Assembly (NCBI RefSeq): GCF_034387475.1
Contig: NZ_JAXCIL010000001.1
Location: 1,860,001-1,924,000, forward strand
Reading direction: 5' to 3'
DNA length: 64,000 bases
Source: Pseudomonas sp. Teo4
GTDB taxonomy: Bacteria; Pseudomonadota; Gammaproteobacteria; Pseudomonadales; Pseudomonadaceae
Position 1 is the stretch's first letter. Every line of letters begins with the position of its first letter. The position numbers and the translations under genes are program-made. The notes beneath the pieces are model-generated. The model had not been told where the DNA came from. It saw nothing but the letters and a program-made list of their open reading frames with translations, and ran no database searches. Shown one piece after another: positions 23,301 through 31,038 of this stretch.

Positions 23301-26165
23301 CAGGTGAATGTGCTGGCCGATCACGTCGGTCGGGGTACGCACCTGGTAGTCGTCCATTTCATAGAACGACGGGATCAGGTTGGTGTGGGTGTACATGGTG
23401 CAGTCGAAGGTGTTCATGCGCATCACCAGCGGCTCTGGTGGGCGCTGCTTGGTGATGACCGGCCAGGCGTCTTCCCACAGGGCCAGGATGCGCGCCTGCG
23501 GGAAGTGGTAGCCGACCTTGTTGTACACCGCGTCGAACTGGATGTTAGCGCCCTTGTAGATGCGTGGGCGGTCGGCGGTGAAGGTGGACGCGCCACGGAA
23601 GTTCATGCCGGTAAGGCTTTCACCGCTGAAGAAGTCGCCGGCGCCCGAAGTCTGGGTCAGGCGTTTGCCCCGGTCGTCCATGCACGGTTCATAGAAAGGC
23701 GCGCCAGCGGTTGGCAGTGCGCCGTTGGTGCGGAACGCCTTGGCCACCGGTTGGCTGCCCGGAATGAGCGCGAAGCTTGGGTGCTCGGCCTTGGCGTGGA
23801 ACTGCATGGCCGCCTGCTCGACATCGGTGCCCTCTTCCGGCAGGTAGATCGGCTTGGCCTTGTGCACCACCTTGGAGAAGTCCAGCTTGGTGGTGGTGGT
23901 CTCGGCTTCGCCACCGGCGGACACACCGTCCAGGGCGTGACGGCCAAGGCCACCGTCCCAACCGTCGACCTGGTTCGGGTCGAGGTTAGCCCACAGGGCC
24001 TTGCCGCTGTCCTTCAGTTGCCGGGCCAGTGCCGGGTCGAGCATGTCCAGCGGCGGAGTTGGTGGACGTTGGCCAACGCTGCTTTCCATGCCGCCGATCC
24101 AGAACGGATAGCCGGGGTTTTTCAGGCTGCCGTCGACATTGCGGTTGGACTCGCTACGGTCAACCAGCGCCAGGGAGCCCACCGCCTTGGGCGCTGCCGG
24201 CTCATGGCCATGGTCGTCATCACCCTCCTCTTCACCTTCGTCGTCATCGTCCTGCTCGGCCACCAGCGTTTCGGCGAGCTTGGGCACCACCACGACCTTG
24301 CCTGGCATCGGCGCCATGGCCTTGCCGGGTAGCGGCACGATGGCAGGGATAGGCGTGCCGGCGACGATCTCGCCGTCCGGCAAGGCCCGGGCGCCGGCGG
24401 CCGGTTTGCCGCTGCGCAGGGCGAACGGGGTACTGTGGTAGCCGCTTTCACTCTGCCCGCTCACTTCCAGGCGAGTGCCTTCCTCGAACACATCGTGCAC
24501 CCGCCACATGGCCCACATGCCTTGGGCGAAGTGCGGGTAGAAGTGGCAGTGGTAGATGGCATCACCCGCCACGCGGTTACGGTTGCCCGAGCCACCGTTG
24601 GCGATCTCGTAGGTGTAGCCGACACCTGGCCCGATACCCTGGGCATCGATGTAGTCGGAGTTGTCGTCGTTGGGGTTGAACAGCCATTGGTGCCCGTGCA
24701 AATGGAAGATGTGCTGTTCATGGCCGTTGTGGGTGTTGCGGAACTTGGTGAAGTCACCGATGTAGCTGTGGTGCACGTTGGCAGGTTCCGCCGGGTACAG
24801 CGCCATGCTGGCCTTGACCCCGGTGGCACTGGCCGGCGGCACTTCGCCTGGGCGGATGTTCTCGAGGCCGACGTTGGCCGGCACGTCCACCAGGGTGCCG
24901 ATATCACCGACGGTGTGGGCGCTGAGGAAGAACTCTTCATAGGCGCACGACAGGCAGTCGTGCATCGGCCCCACGCCCAGGCGGTTGGCCACCACTTCGG
25001 CGCCCATGCCGCCAGAGCCGTAGTTGATCATGAACGAGTCGCGGGTCGGCTCCAGCACATGGCCCATGATCGGGTCGGCCCAGTAGCCTGGGAAGGCTTG
25101 GGTGGCCGCCACCTCATCGGCGAACTGCGAGGCGAAGTCGCGGAACGCCTCCAGACGGTTGGGCAGTGCCGGGTTGCGCTTGTTGATGCTTTCCAGCGGG
25201 TAGGTCGAACGCGGGAAACTGCCGTCGGCGTTGGGGCCCATGACGATGGCGTCGGTCTCGCTGCTGAGGATCTCGTTGCCGTCGACCATCGCGATGATCG
25301 GGCGGCCTGCCTTGCCCTCGGCGATCCACGGCTCCACCTGCGGGTAGCGCGCCTCGTAGTCGATCACCGGCTGGCCGGTGGCGGTTCGGCCGTTGGTGGC
25401 CAGGCGCATCTCTTCTTCGGTCAGGGTGTTGCGGTAGGTGCGCCCACCTTTGGGGACCACCACCACCTGGCCGAACAGGCCGTTGGCGACGTTGCCGGCG
25501 TTGCCCTGGCCGCCGAAGGTGGCGCCCTGGCTGGTGGCAGCGAAGGCCCCTTCGCGCTCGGCGTACAGGGTATAGCTGCGGGTGTTGCCGGGTGACACCA
25601 GGAAGTTGCCGTTGCGGCCGGTGTTGGCGGCGATATCGCCGATGCCGTTGACCGCTTGCATGCCATTGACCTGGAAGCCGACGTGGCGGTCGGTCACCTG
25701 TTCATCGGCGACGAAGTTCTCCCCGCCTTCGTTGTCGATTTCCGGGCCTTCTTCCTCTTCCTCGCCTTCGACTTCGTTTTCGTCGTGGTCGATCCCGTGC
25801 TTGTTGGGGTTGGCCTTGTAGTCCAGCAGGTTGGTCAGGTTGACGGTCAGGCAATCACCCGCGGCCACCCGCAGCACGATGGGCCGCGGGCGCTTGTCCG
25901 GGCGCAGGGTGACCTTGCCGGGTACGGCTGCGCCGCCCTTGCTCAGCGGCACCAGGTTTTCGTCCACCACATCCTGGCGGAGCGCGAACATCATGCCGTT
26001 GGCGTTTTGCGCGCCGAGGCGGTTGAACATCAGCGGCTGGTCCAGTGCCACCACGTTGGCCACCAAGGTGCGCTGGCACTGCACAGCCGCTTCGCTGGTA
26101 GCCTGCCAGCCGAGCACGGCCAACACGAGTGAGGTCAGGACTGAGCCTTTGATCGGGGTCGACAT
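20304..26165 (-). CDS. mcoA: Giant multicopper oxidase, MofA/McoA type (putative Mn oxidase)
   Basis: A 1953-residue exported protein with several cupredoxin domains. ATG 26165 (MSTPIKGSVLTSLVLAVLGWQATSEA) is preferred over one 18 nt upstream because GGAGG lies just before it. Copper ligands visible: HLHGHQW (about 488), HCHFYPHFAQGM (about 540; HCH-x3-H-x4-M, type 1 site with axial Met), HIHLPKW (about 953), THDHLGPSTHQQ (about 1055), HNVTLHGVKW (about 1322), GHLWPLH (about 1855). Two acidic insertions (about 135 and 640, the second with DDDHGHE) could bind cations. Size, operon partners and sigma-54 promoter fit the Mn(II)-oxidising McoA of P. putida GB-1 and MofA of Leptothrix, as recalled; Mn oxidation here is inference. 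A multi-domain copper oxidase is certain; the exact ortholog is less sure. Confidence 0.88.
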   Translation of the reverse strand: MSTPIKGSVLTSLVLAVLGWQATSEAAVQCQRTLVANVVALDQPLMFNRLGAQNANGMMFALRQDVVDENLVPLSKGGAAVPGKVTLRPDKRPRPIVLRVAAGDCLTVNLTNLLDYKANPNKHGIDHDENEVEGEEEEEGPEIDNEGGENFVADEQVTDRHVGFQVNGMQAVNGIGDIAANTGRNGNFLVSPGNTRSYTLYAEREGAFAATSQGATFGGQGNAGNVANGLFGQVVVVPKGGRTYRNTLTEEEMRLATNGRTATGQPVIDYEARYPQVEPWIAEGKAGRPIIAMVDGNEILSSETDAIVMGPNADGSFPRSTYPLESINKRNPALPNRLEAFRDFASQFADEVAATQAFPGYWADPIMGHVLEPTRDSFMINYGSGGMGAEVVANRLGVGPMHDCLSCAYEEFFLSAHTVGDIGTLVDVPANVGLENIRPGEVPPASATGVKASMALYPAEPANVHHSYIGDFTKFRNTHNGHEQHIFHLHGHQWLFNPNDDNSDYIDAQGIGPGVGYTYEIANGGSGNRNRVAGDAIYHCHFYPHFAQGMWAMWRVHDVFEEGTRLEVSGQSESGYHSTPFALRSGKPAAGARALPDGEIVAGTPIPAIVPLPGKAMAPMPGKVVVVPKLAETLVAEQDDDDEGEEEGDDDHGHEPAAPKAVGSLALVDRSESNRNVDGSLKNPGYPFWIGGMESSVGQRPPTPPLDMLDPALARQLKDSGKALWANLDPNQVDGWDGGLGRHALDGVSAGGEAETTTTKLDFSKVVHKAKPIYLPEEGTDVEQAAMQFHAKAEHPSFALIPGSQPVAKAFRTNGALPTAGAPFYEPCMDDRGKRLTQTSGAGDFFSGESLTGMNFRGASTFTADRPRIYKGANIQFDAVYNKVGYHFPQARILALWEDAWPVITKQRPPEPLVMRMNTFDCTMYTHTNLIPSFYEMDDYQVRTPTDVIGQHIHLPKWDLTAADGSANGWNYEDGILSPGSVVERVAAIRSFNNCSEGDARDGTAACPKAKQHPYFGRFGRADWLGARTAMQRWFADPLVNVFNVDRGLGTIFTHDHLGPSTHQQLGLYATVLAEPAGSTWYHAETGEQLYNPALRQDGGPTSWQAVIQTGDHDGDGKNDSYREFFLEYSDFQHAYEAGVYVGAGPDGIPNGQSFPATADSFRYAINPPVRQKASNLLESVVESRGGLNPGCPTRPCPQAISVDDPGMFVVNYRNEPLALRVFDPNKVAPDGKRGMQADGLGGDLGYALQSRTDRAIPAMNLAPSAITQAVGPTGGTTLFPPHINKAGSEPGDPFTPLLRTYSGDNVRLRMHAGGHEEEHNVTLHGVKWLQNGTGFGNSSNSGWKSSQMIGISEQLGFMAPVSMISSSAATNGDYLYSLDAALEGYWNGIWGIMRNYTAQRADLFPLPNNPQPVAMRNTVNFDGICPKTTANANGIGTRTTVKRNYEIVAALANDILENRHGVSINDPAGIGQHVGGALKANGGTLVFNSRKTSIPQVTVTDEEDGTTFTVGGHSAPLHDPTAVLYVRKADLDTTTGKLKAGVPVEPLVLRANAGDCISITLENRLPMVMPDLPSTAVMQNVVKRNRFDSEGSTAFNNNLMRPSSHVGLHAQLLAYDITKSDGVNVGLNPVQTVAPRSGSSGAYPTRVYQYYAGHLEREGKPVLQLGRTVDNINTTAIEFGGLNLTPADVIKQPQKGLVGAMSILPQTATWTEDTASRAQSTVKVSGQPDYRDFVTVWQRSMNMRWADGRPVEGIATEGNGVPGDPKDNGNMAMNYKTEPLWLRFGLAPDAPFGHADGFGFADVPNAHMAYSNDLVGGDPQTPVLWAKPGQPVRSHVVMPSGGSRGITYQLDGHLWPLHAYQAEKNDANGYPMNLPGIGSVRFGYNPMSMYIGAQESVLPAAHFSFMLPSAGGANAVPGDYLFRDYAAYGNTSGLWGILRVTNEAPPATAQAQ

Positions 26166-26205
26166 GCTGCACCTCCGGGACACAGGAAATCTGCGAGGAG
26201 ACGGA

Positions 26206-26220
26206 GCAAGGTGTGTGCCA
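26206..26220 (-). promoter_or_regulatory. Predicted sigma-54 promoter for the oxidase operon
   Basis: On the minus strand TGGCACACACCTTGC matches TGGCAC-N5-TTGC exactly. Predicted start near 26195, 30 nt before the oxidase ATG, leaving room for its GGAGG ribosome site. Confidence 0.82.
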
Positions 26221-26270
26221 TCTAATAAATACTAATATTTTCAGATAGTTATGAGATCAATCGAAACGAA

Positions 26271-26288
26271 TTGGGGAGGATTCCCCAA
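26271..26288. promoter_or_regulatory. TTGGGGA-N4-TCCCCAA inverted repeat
   Basis: Perfect 7-bp arms with a 4-nt spacer, built from the same GGGGA/TCCCC half-sites as the neighbouring 18-bp box but in the opposite order. Could be an extra low-affinity site for the same activator. Confidence 0.45.
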
Positions 26289-26293
26289 CCCTA

Positions 26294-26311
26294 TTCCCCA
26301 ATTGGGGGGAA
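26294..26311. promoter_or_regulatory. TTCCCC-N6-GGGGAA palindrome, site 3
   Basis: Exact copy of the box found twice in front of the export operon. Centre about 108 nt upstream of the predicted sigma-54 start of the oxidase operon. Best read as an upstream activating sequence for an NtrC-type activator; the activator itself is not encoded in this window. Confidence 0.68.
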
Positions 26312-26467
26312 GTGCTGACAGGCGCGAGTCGTAGGTAGGGTGCTTTCGCTTCGCATTTACAGCTTGCACTGGCTCTTGCGCAATCCCCCCGGATATCTGC
26401 AGGATTACACGCCGCCCCATTCCTGACCGGGCTATGATCAAGCGCTACGCACAGGACACCGTTGCCG

Positions 26468-27331
26468 ATGCCCGTCGACCTGCAAGCACTCTACCCAAAA
26501 CTGATCCACCTGATGCTGGACACCGTGTTCGTGGTCGACCGGGACAACCAGATCGTGTTCGTCAGCGACGCCTGCGAAGCGCTACTGGGTTACCGTGCCG
26601 ACGAACTGGTCGGCACGCTGATCACCGACTACATGCACCCGGACGACCTGGCAGCCACCCGCGCCTCGATCATCCGGGTCATGAACGGCCAGCCCCACTT
26701 CGACTTTCGCAACCGCTACCTGCGCAAGGATGGCGGCGTTGTACACATACTGTGGTCGGCGTTCTGGTCCGAAGAAGTGGGCGCACGCATCGGTGTCGCG
26801 CGCAACGTGTCGGCCCTGACCAAGGCCGAGGAAGACCTGCGCTTTCTCGCCCACCACGACCCGCTGACCAAGCTGACCAACCGCTCGATCTTCAATGACC
26901 GGCTGGAGTCGGCGCTGAAGGCGGCGCAGCGGCACAACCGCAGCCTGGCGTTGCTGTTTCTGGACATCAACGATTTCAAGCGCATCAACGACGCCCACGG
27001 CCACGCCATGGGCGACCGCGTGCTGTGCATGATTGCCCAGCGGCTGCAAGGGTGCGTGCGGGAAACCGACACGGTCGCGCGCATGGGGGGTGACGAGTTC
27101 ACGGTGCTGCTGACTGATGTCCAGTCGCAAACCGCGGTAACCGAGAAAGTCGCGCAGATACTTGCCGTCATGGCCGAGCCACTGGGCGCCGAATTCAATG
27201 GGCTGAGCATGCCGTCCTGCAGCATTGGCGTGGCCTGCTACCCCGAGGATGGGGACGATGCCGATACCCTGCTGAGCCGGGCCGATGGCGAGATGTACCG
27301 AGTCAAACGGCAACGCTCCAGCACAGGCTGA
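26468..27331 (+). CDS. PAS-GGDEF diguanylate cyclase
   Basis: A 287-residue cytosolic protein predicted to make cyclic di-GMP. A PAS domain (about 8-118: VFVVDRDNQIVFVSDACEALLGYRADELVG... RNRYLRKDGGVVHILWSAFWSE) is followed by a GGDEF domain (about 125-285) with DPLTKLTNR, the active loop GGDEF, and an inhibitory I-site R-E-T-D five residues before it. ATG 26468 is used; a TTG 6 nt upstream is possible and no strong ribosome site is seen. It is divergent from the oxidase operon, whose activator boxes lie in the shared upstream region. Cyclic di-GMP commonly controls curli and biofilm genes, so a functional link is plausible but unproven. Confidence 0.88.
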   Translation: MPVDLQALYPKLIHLMLDTVFVVDRDNQIVFVSDACEALLGYRADELVGTLITDYMHPDDLAATRASIIRVMNGQPHFDFRNRYLRKDGGVVHILWSAFWSEEVGARIGVARNVSALTKAEEDLRFLAHHDPLTKLTNRSIFNDRLESALKAAQRHNRSLALLFLDINDFKRINDAHGHAMGDRVLCMIAQRLQGCVRETDTVARMGGDEFTVLLTDVQSQTAVTEKVAQILAVMAEPLGAEFNGLSMPSCSIGVACYPEDGDDADTLLSRADGEMYRVKRQRSSTG

Positions 27332-27440
27332 AGATGAAAGATTGGCAAATTGCCATCACTCGACTTTCAATCCGCGAGGCATGCCGCTAGAGTGTCGCCC
27401 CCGGGAATTGGATCCCGGCCTTTGTGCCATGGAGATGTCA

Positions 27441-27776
27441 GTGAAGTACCTCAGCAAGTGTGTAGCAGCAAGCGTTCTCGGCCTGGTTCTGGCAGGTTGC
27501 ACCGGCGCACCGATCCACTCGGAGCACCATGACAGCAGCGAGTACACCGTGATCGGTCACAGCCAGGCAAGCGCCACCGGCCTCATGCTGTTCGGCCTCA
27601 TTCCAATTCGCCAGAACAGCCGTTTCGTCCGCGCACAGGAAGCTGCCATCAAGGCCAAGGGCGGTGATGCGCTGATCAACACGCAAGTGCAGGAAAAGTG
27701 GTTCTGGGCCTGGGTCCTCAACGGCTACACCACCACCATTTCCGGTGATGTGATCAAGTTCAAGAACGCGCAGTAA
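27441..27776 (+). CDS. Small lipoprotein, TRL/DUF-like
   Basis: A lipoprotein of about 112 residues: signal VKYLSKCVAASVLGLVLAGC with lipobox LAGC, then a compact domain (YTVIGHSQASATGLMLFGLIPIRQNSRFVRAQEAAIKAKGGDALINTQVQEKWFWAWVLNGYTTTISGDVIKF). GTG 27441 is favoured because GGAG lies 6 nt before it; ATGs at 27429 and 27435 are alternative starts. The N-x-R-F-x-R-A-x-x-A-A-I-x-x-x-G-G-D-A-L pattern is seen in small outer-membrane lipoproteins of unknown function. It converges with the adenylation-acyltransferase gene. Confidence 0.75.
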   Translation: MKYLSKCVAASVLGLVLAGCTGAPIHSEHHDSSEYTVIGHSQASATGLMLFGLIPIRQNSRFVRAQEAAIKAKGGDALINTQVQEKWFWAWVLNGYTTTISGDVIKFKNAQ

Positions 27777-27784
27777 CCTCTGCC

Positions 27785-27818
27785 GCGTCACCTGCCGGGC
27801 GCGCTCGGCAGGTGACGC
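27785..27818. terminator. Bidirectional hairpin between convergent genes
   Basis: GCGTCACCTGCCG (27785-27797) and CGGCAGGTGACGC (27806-27818) form a perfect 13-bp stem with an 8-nt loop between two gene ends. No T run, so its terminator role is likely but not certain. Confidence 0.65.
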
Positions 27819-27823
27819 AAGCC

Positions 27824-30631
27824 TCACGCCACAGGTTCTGCGGTATCGGCGCGACGCTTTTGCCCCAAGCCATTCCAGCGCATTACGGCAAAGCTCACCA
27901 CCTTGTTCCAGCAATACCCCACCAGCACACCACCGGCGATGGCCAGCACCACCGCGAACACTGGCTGATCGAACAGGCGCCGGGCCACGGACTGGAACTG
28001 GAAGTGCGTCAGGTAGATGTACAAGGTCGACGCGGCGATGGCCGCCCCCACCTTGGCGACGATTGCAGGCACCGCGACCGGTCGCAGCCAGATCAGCGCC
28101 AGTATTGCCGGCAGCGCGATGTCGATGAGCCCCAATTGCGCCACCTCTTCCCAGCCATGGTCCAGGATTGCGGCCAGGTCCATCTCGCCGATCAGCAGCG
28201 CCGCCACTGCGCTGACGACCCATTTGCGCGAGGTGGTGTCGGCAAAGTGAACTGCCATACCCAACACCATGATTGGCAGGAAATGCTGGGGTACCCGGTT
28301 GAACAGCGCCGTGGCATCGAACACGAACAGCTTCAGCAGCACATCCAGTACCATCAGCGCACAGGACGCCAGCACCAGGTTGCGGAACGGGTTGGCCATG
28401 ACCCACTTGCGAACCCGGTCAATCGACAGCACCAGCCCGATGATGACGATCATCTGCAGCAGCACTTCGATGTACCAGGAGTTGAAAATGCCAACCTCTG
28501 CCGCCGTGTACCAGTTGTTTATCAAGAACAGCGACTGCCAATGGAAGGTGTCGAACACCACCTGGGTCAGCACGTTGTAACCGATGGTTGGCACCGCGAT
28601 GGTGGCGACGGACTTCACCAGGCTGCGGGCGTCGCCGCGTTCGTCGATGGCCCGCAGCTGAAACCTGGCCAGGCTCAGGCCGGAGATCAGGAACAGTACC
28701 GAGGTCTCCCCCACCACCCGCCAGTTGTCGACCACCTGGAAATGCCCGACGACGATCAGGATGATGCACAGCACCCGCAACAGAACCGGCACCTCCATGG
28801 CACGGGTCGCCACTTTTGATGGCTTCACCTGGCCGGCCATTTCAGCCAGCGCTTTGACCGGCGTGCTCTCCCAGCGATCCGGCAGCTGGCCCAGCAGCTC
28901 CTCCAGCACCATGGAAGCCTGGACGAAGGACAGCGAATCACCGCCCAGCTCGACGAAGGTCAGGTTGGCATCGACGCTCGGCACCTGGAGGATCCGCGCC
29001 CAGGCCTCGCTGAGTCTCAGCGCAGTCGGTGACAGCTCATGGGCAGCGTTGTCTGCCGTCGAAGGCTTGTCGAATGCCGGCGGCAAGGCCCGTTTGTCTA
29101 TCTTGCCATTGGGTGTCAGGGGTATCGCATCAAGGAACACGAACAGGGCCGGCACCATGTAGTCCGGCAGCTCGTCTGCCAATGCGTCACGCAACTCGGG
29201 TGCCGTCACGGGCTGCGCGGGCACGCAATAGGCCACCAACCGGATCATGGAACTGTCGTGGTTGGCCAGCACGACGCACTGTTTGACCCGTGGATGGCGG
29301 GCGATGGCGTTTTCGATTTCTGCCAGCTCGATGCGATGCCCGCGAATTTTTACCTGGCTGTCGGCACGTCCGAGGAAGCTGACGCTGCCGTCTTCAAGGT
29401 AAGTGCCAAGGTCACCGGTGCGATAACAGATGTCATTGGCGGCACCGGTGAACGGGTTCACCACGAACTTGTCCCCGGTTAGCGCGGTATCGCCCCAGTA
29501 GCCCAGCGACAGGTAGGGGCTGCGGATGTAGATCTCGCCTACTTCGCCTTCGCCGACCAGTTGCCTGGCCTCGTTCACCAGCAGTAGCTGTGCGCCATCG
29601 ATGCCTTTGCCCAGCGGGATCTTGCCGCTTTCGGTATGTGGGTCGACCGGGTGGAACGCCATGGCCTGCGGGGTTTCAGTGGTGCCATAGAAGTTCACGC
29701 TGGCGGCGAACGGGGCGACGGCGCGTATCTGCTGGAACAGCGCTGGGCTCAGGGCATCGCCGCCCCAGAACAGGTAACGCAGGCGCTCGAACACCTGGCC
29801 ATTCATTCGGGCACCGGTTTCGACGAGTTTGCCCAACGGCGGCGTCAGGTGCATGACCGAAACACCCTGCTGCGCGATCCAGGCCGCCAGCGCCGCCGGG
29901 TTGGTCAGGGTCGCCTGGGCCGGGCAGATGATTTTCGCTCCAATCGACAACGGCGTGAAAACATCCCGGTACACCGGGTCATGGCCCAGCCCAGAAAGCA
30001 TGGAGAAGCAATCGTCGCGGCTGAAGCCGTGGTGCCGCACATGCCAGTCGATGAAATGAACCAGCGGTGCATGGTGGGTCACCACCCCCTTGGGAACCCC
30101 AGTGCTGCCGGAGGTGAAGGTGATGTAAGCCGGTTGGTTGGGGTCGACTTGGGGTAGCGGCGGATACTCGCCGGCAAAACGCCCCAGGGCCTCACCCGGC
30201 ATTTCAGGTACCTCGATCAAGCCAGGCTGCGGGCCCGATGGGTCGAGTTCGAGCCGTGCCTCCCCACACAGCAGTACCAGCGCCGGCTGCAACGTGTGGA
30301 TGATCTGGCTCACCCGCGCCGGCGGATAAGCCGCGTCGGCGATGGTGAAGGTCAACCCCGCGCGCAAGGCGCCGAGCATGGCATAGACCAAGCTGGCACA
30401 ACGGCTGGAGACGATCACTACCCGGTCACTGCGTTTGGCACCTTTGGCCAGCAAGAAAGCGGCTACGGCCTGGCTTATCGCTTCAAGTTCGCGGTAGCTG
30501 CAGGTGGTGTCGTGGGCGATGATCGCGGTGGCATCGGGCGTGTGGCTGGCCTGATGCAGGAAATCCTGGAAGATCGGGCGCTCGGCACGGTATTCCAGGC
30601 GCAGTGTCGGGTCTGGACGCAAATCCTGCAT
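27824..30631 (-). CDS. Adenylation-carrier-membrane acyltransferase fusion
   Basis: A 935-residue NRPS-like protein. The adenylation domain (1-520) has the A3 loop TSGSTGVPKG (about 173), YGTTE (315), YRTGDLG (403), GRADSQVKIRGHRIELAEIE (421) and A10 lysine in PNGKIDK (510). A carrier domain follows with the phosphopantetheine serine in LGGDSLSF (Ser566). From about 613 to the end is a polytopic acyltransferase-3-like membrane domain (VLLRVLCIILIVVGHFQVV... about 10 helices). Predicted action: activate an amino or carboxylic acid, load it on the carrier and transfer it at the inner membrane to a lipid or glycan. There is no condensation or thioesterase domain and no other NRPS gene nearby. 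Substrate unknown; the adenylation pocket could be read by modelling. Confidence 0.82.
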   Translation of the reverse strand: MQDLRPDPTLRLEYRAERPIFQDFLHQASHTPDATAIIAHDTTCSYRELEAISQAVAAFLLAKGAKRSDRVVIVSSRCASLVYAMLGALRAGLTFTIADAAYPPARVSQIIHTLQPALVLLCGEARLELDPSGPQPGLIEVPEMPGEALGRFAGEYPPLPQVDPNQPAYITFTSGSTGVPKGVVTHHAPLVHFIDWHVRHHGFSRDDCFSMLSGLGHDPVYRDVFTPLSIGAKIICPAQATLTNPAALAAWIAQQGVSVMHLTPPLGKLVETGARMNGQVFERLRYLFWGGDALSPALFQQIRAVAPFAASVNFYGTTETPQAMAFHPVDPHTESGKIPLGKGIDGAQLLLVNEARQLVGEGEVGEIYIRSPYLSLGYWGDTALTGDKFVVNPFTGAANDICYRTGDLGTYLEDGSVSFLGRADSQVKIRGHRIELAEIENAIARHPRVKQCVVLANHDSSMIRLVAYCVPAQPVTAPELRDALADELPDYMVPALFVFLDAIPLTPNGKIDKRALPPAFDKPSTADNAAHELSPTALRLSEAWARILQVPSVDANLTFVELGGDSLSFVQASMVLEELLGQLPDRWESTPVKALAEMAGQVKPSKVATRAMEVPVLLRVLCIILIVVGHFQVVDNWRVVGETSVLFLISGLSLARFQLRAIDERGDARSLVKSVATIAVPTIGYNVLTQVVFDTFHWQSLFLINNWYTAAEVGIFNSWYIEVLLQMIVIIGLVLSIDRVRKWVMANPFRNLVLASCALMVLDVLLKLFVFDATALFNRVPQHFLPIMVLGMAVHFADTTSRKWVVSAVAALLIGEMDLAAILDHGWEEVAQLGLIDIALPAILALIWLRPVAVPAIVAKVGAAIAASTLYIYLTHFQFQSVARRLFDQPVFAVVLAIAGGVLVGYCWNKVVSFAVMRWNGLGQKRRADTAEPVA

Positions 30632-30792
30632 GGTGGCTGTCTGCTCCGCGAGATCGGTACGTGGCTAACGTGAAGAACCGCTAATCCAGAGCGGCGCAAA
30701 CCGCAGGACGAATGACAGAACGTTAGTGCACGGTGGCCGTTGACGCCAATGCCGGGCAGGCCCAGAGGGAGCGGATTTGCCCGCTCCAGTGC

Positions 30793-30993
30793 TCAGGCGT
30801 TGCGTTGCTGCTTGGCATTTTTCTTGGCAATGGCCTTCATGCGCGTGGCGGCCCGCTGCACGGTCGCCATCTTCTCCGGGCGTTTCATGCCGCGCCACTT
30901 GCGGATTTCTTCCCGGGTGCGGCCACAGCTCACGCACAGCTCGCTGTTGAGCTGGCACAGCGAGACGCAAGGGTTGTCGATGTCTTTGGCCAT
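30793..30993 (-). CDS. DUF1289 cysteine-rich small protein
   Basis: A 66-residue protein starting MAKDIDNPCVSLCQLN (30993). The C-x3-C-x6-C-x2-CGRT pattern, followed by E-E-I-x-x-W and a basic tail (RMKAIAKKNAKQQRNA), is typical of DUF1289, a proposed small metal-binding family. Function unknown. It sits 45 nt after the isochorismatase-like gene on the same strand and may be cotranscribed. Confidence 0.85.
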   Translation of the reverse strand: MAKDIDNPCVSLCQLNSELCVSCGRTREEIRKWRGMKRPEKMATVQRAATRMKAIAKKNAKQQRNA

Positions 30994-31038
30994 GGGGTAC
31001 TCCGTGATCGGGCGCGGATCATACAGCAACACCCGTGT

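Noticed and set aside
20190..24332. 1380-residue open frame on the plus strand opposite the oxidase gene
   Set aside because: His/Gly/Val-rich low-complexity product without any recognisable domain, entirely antisense to a gene with clear copper motifs. A GC-rich shadow frame.
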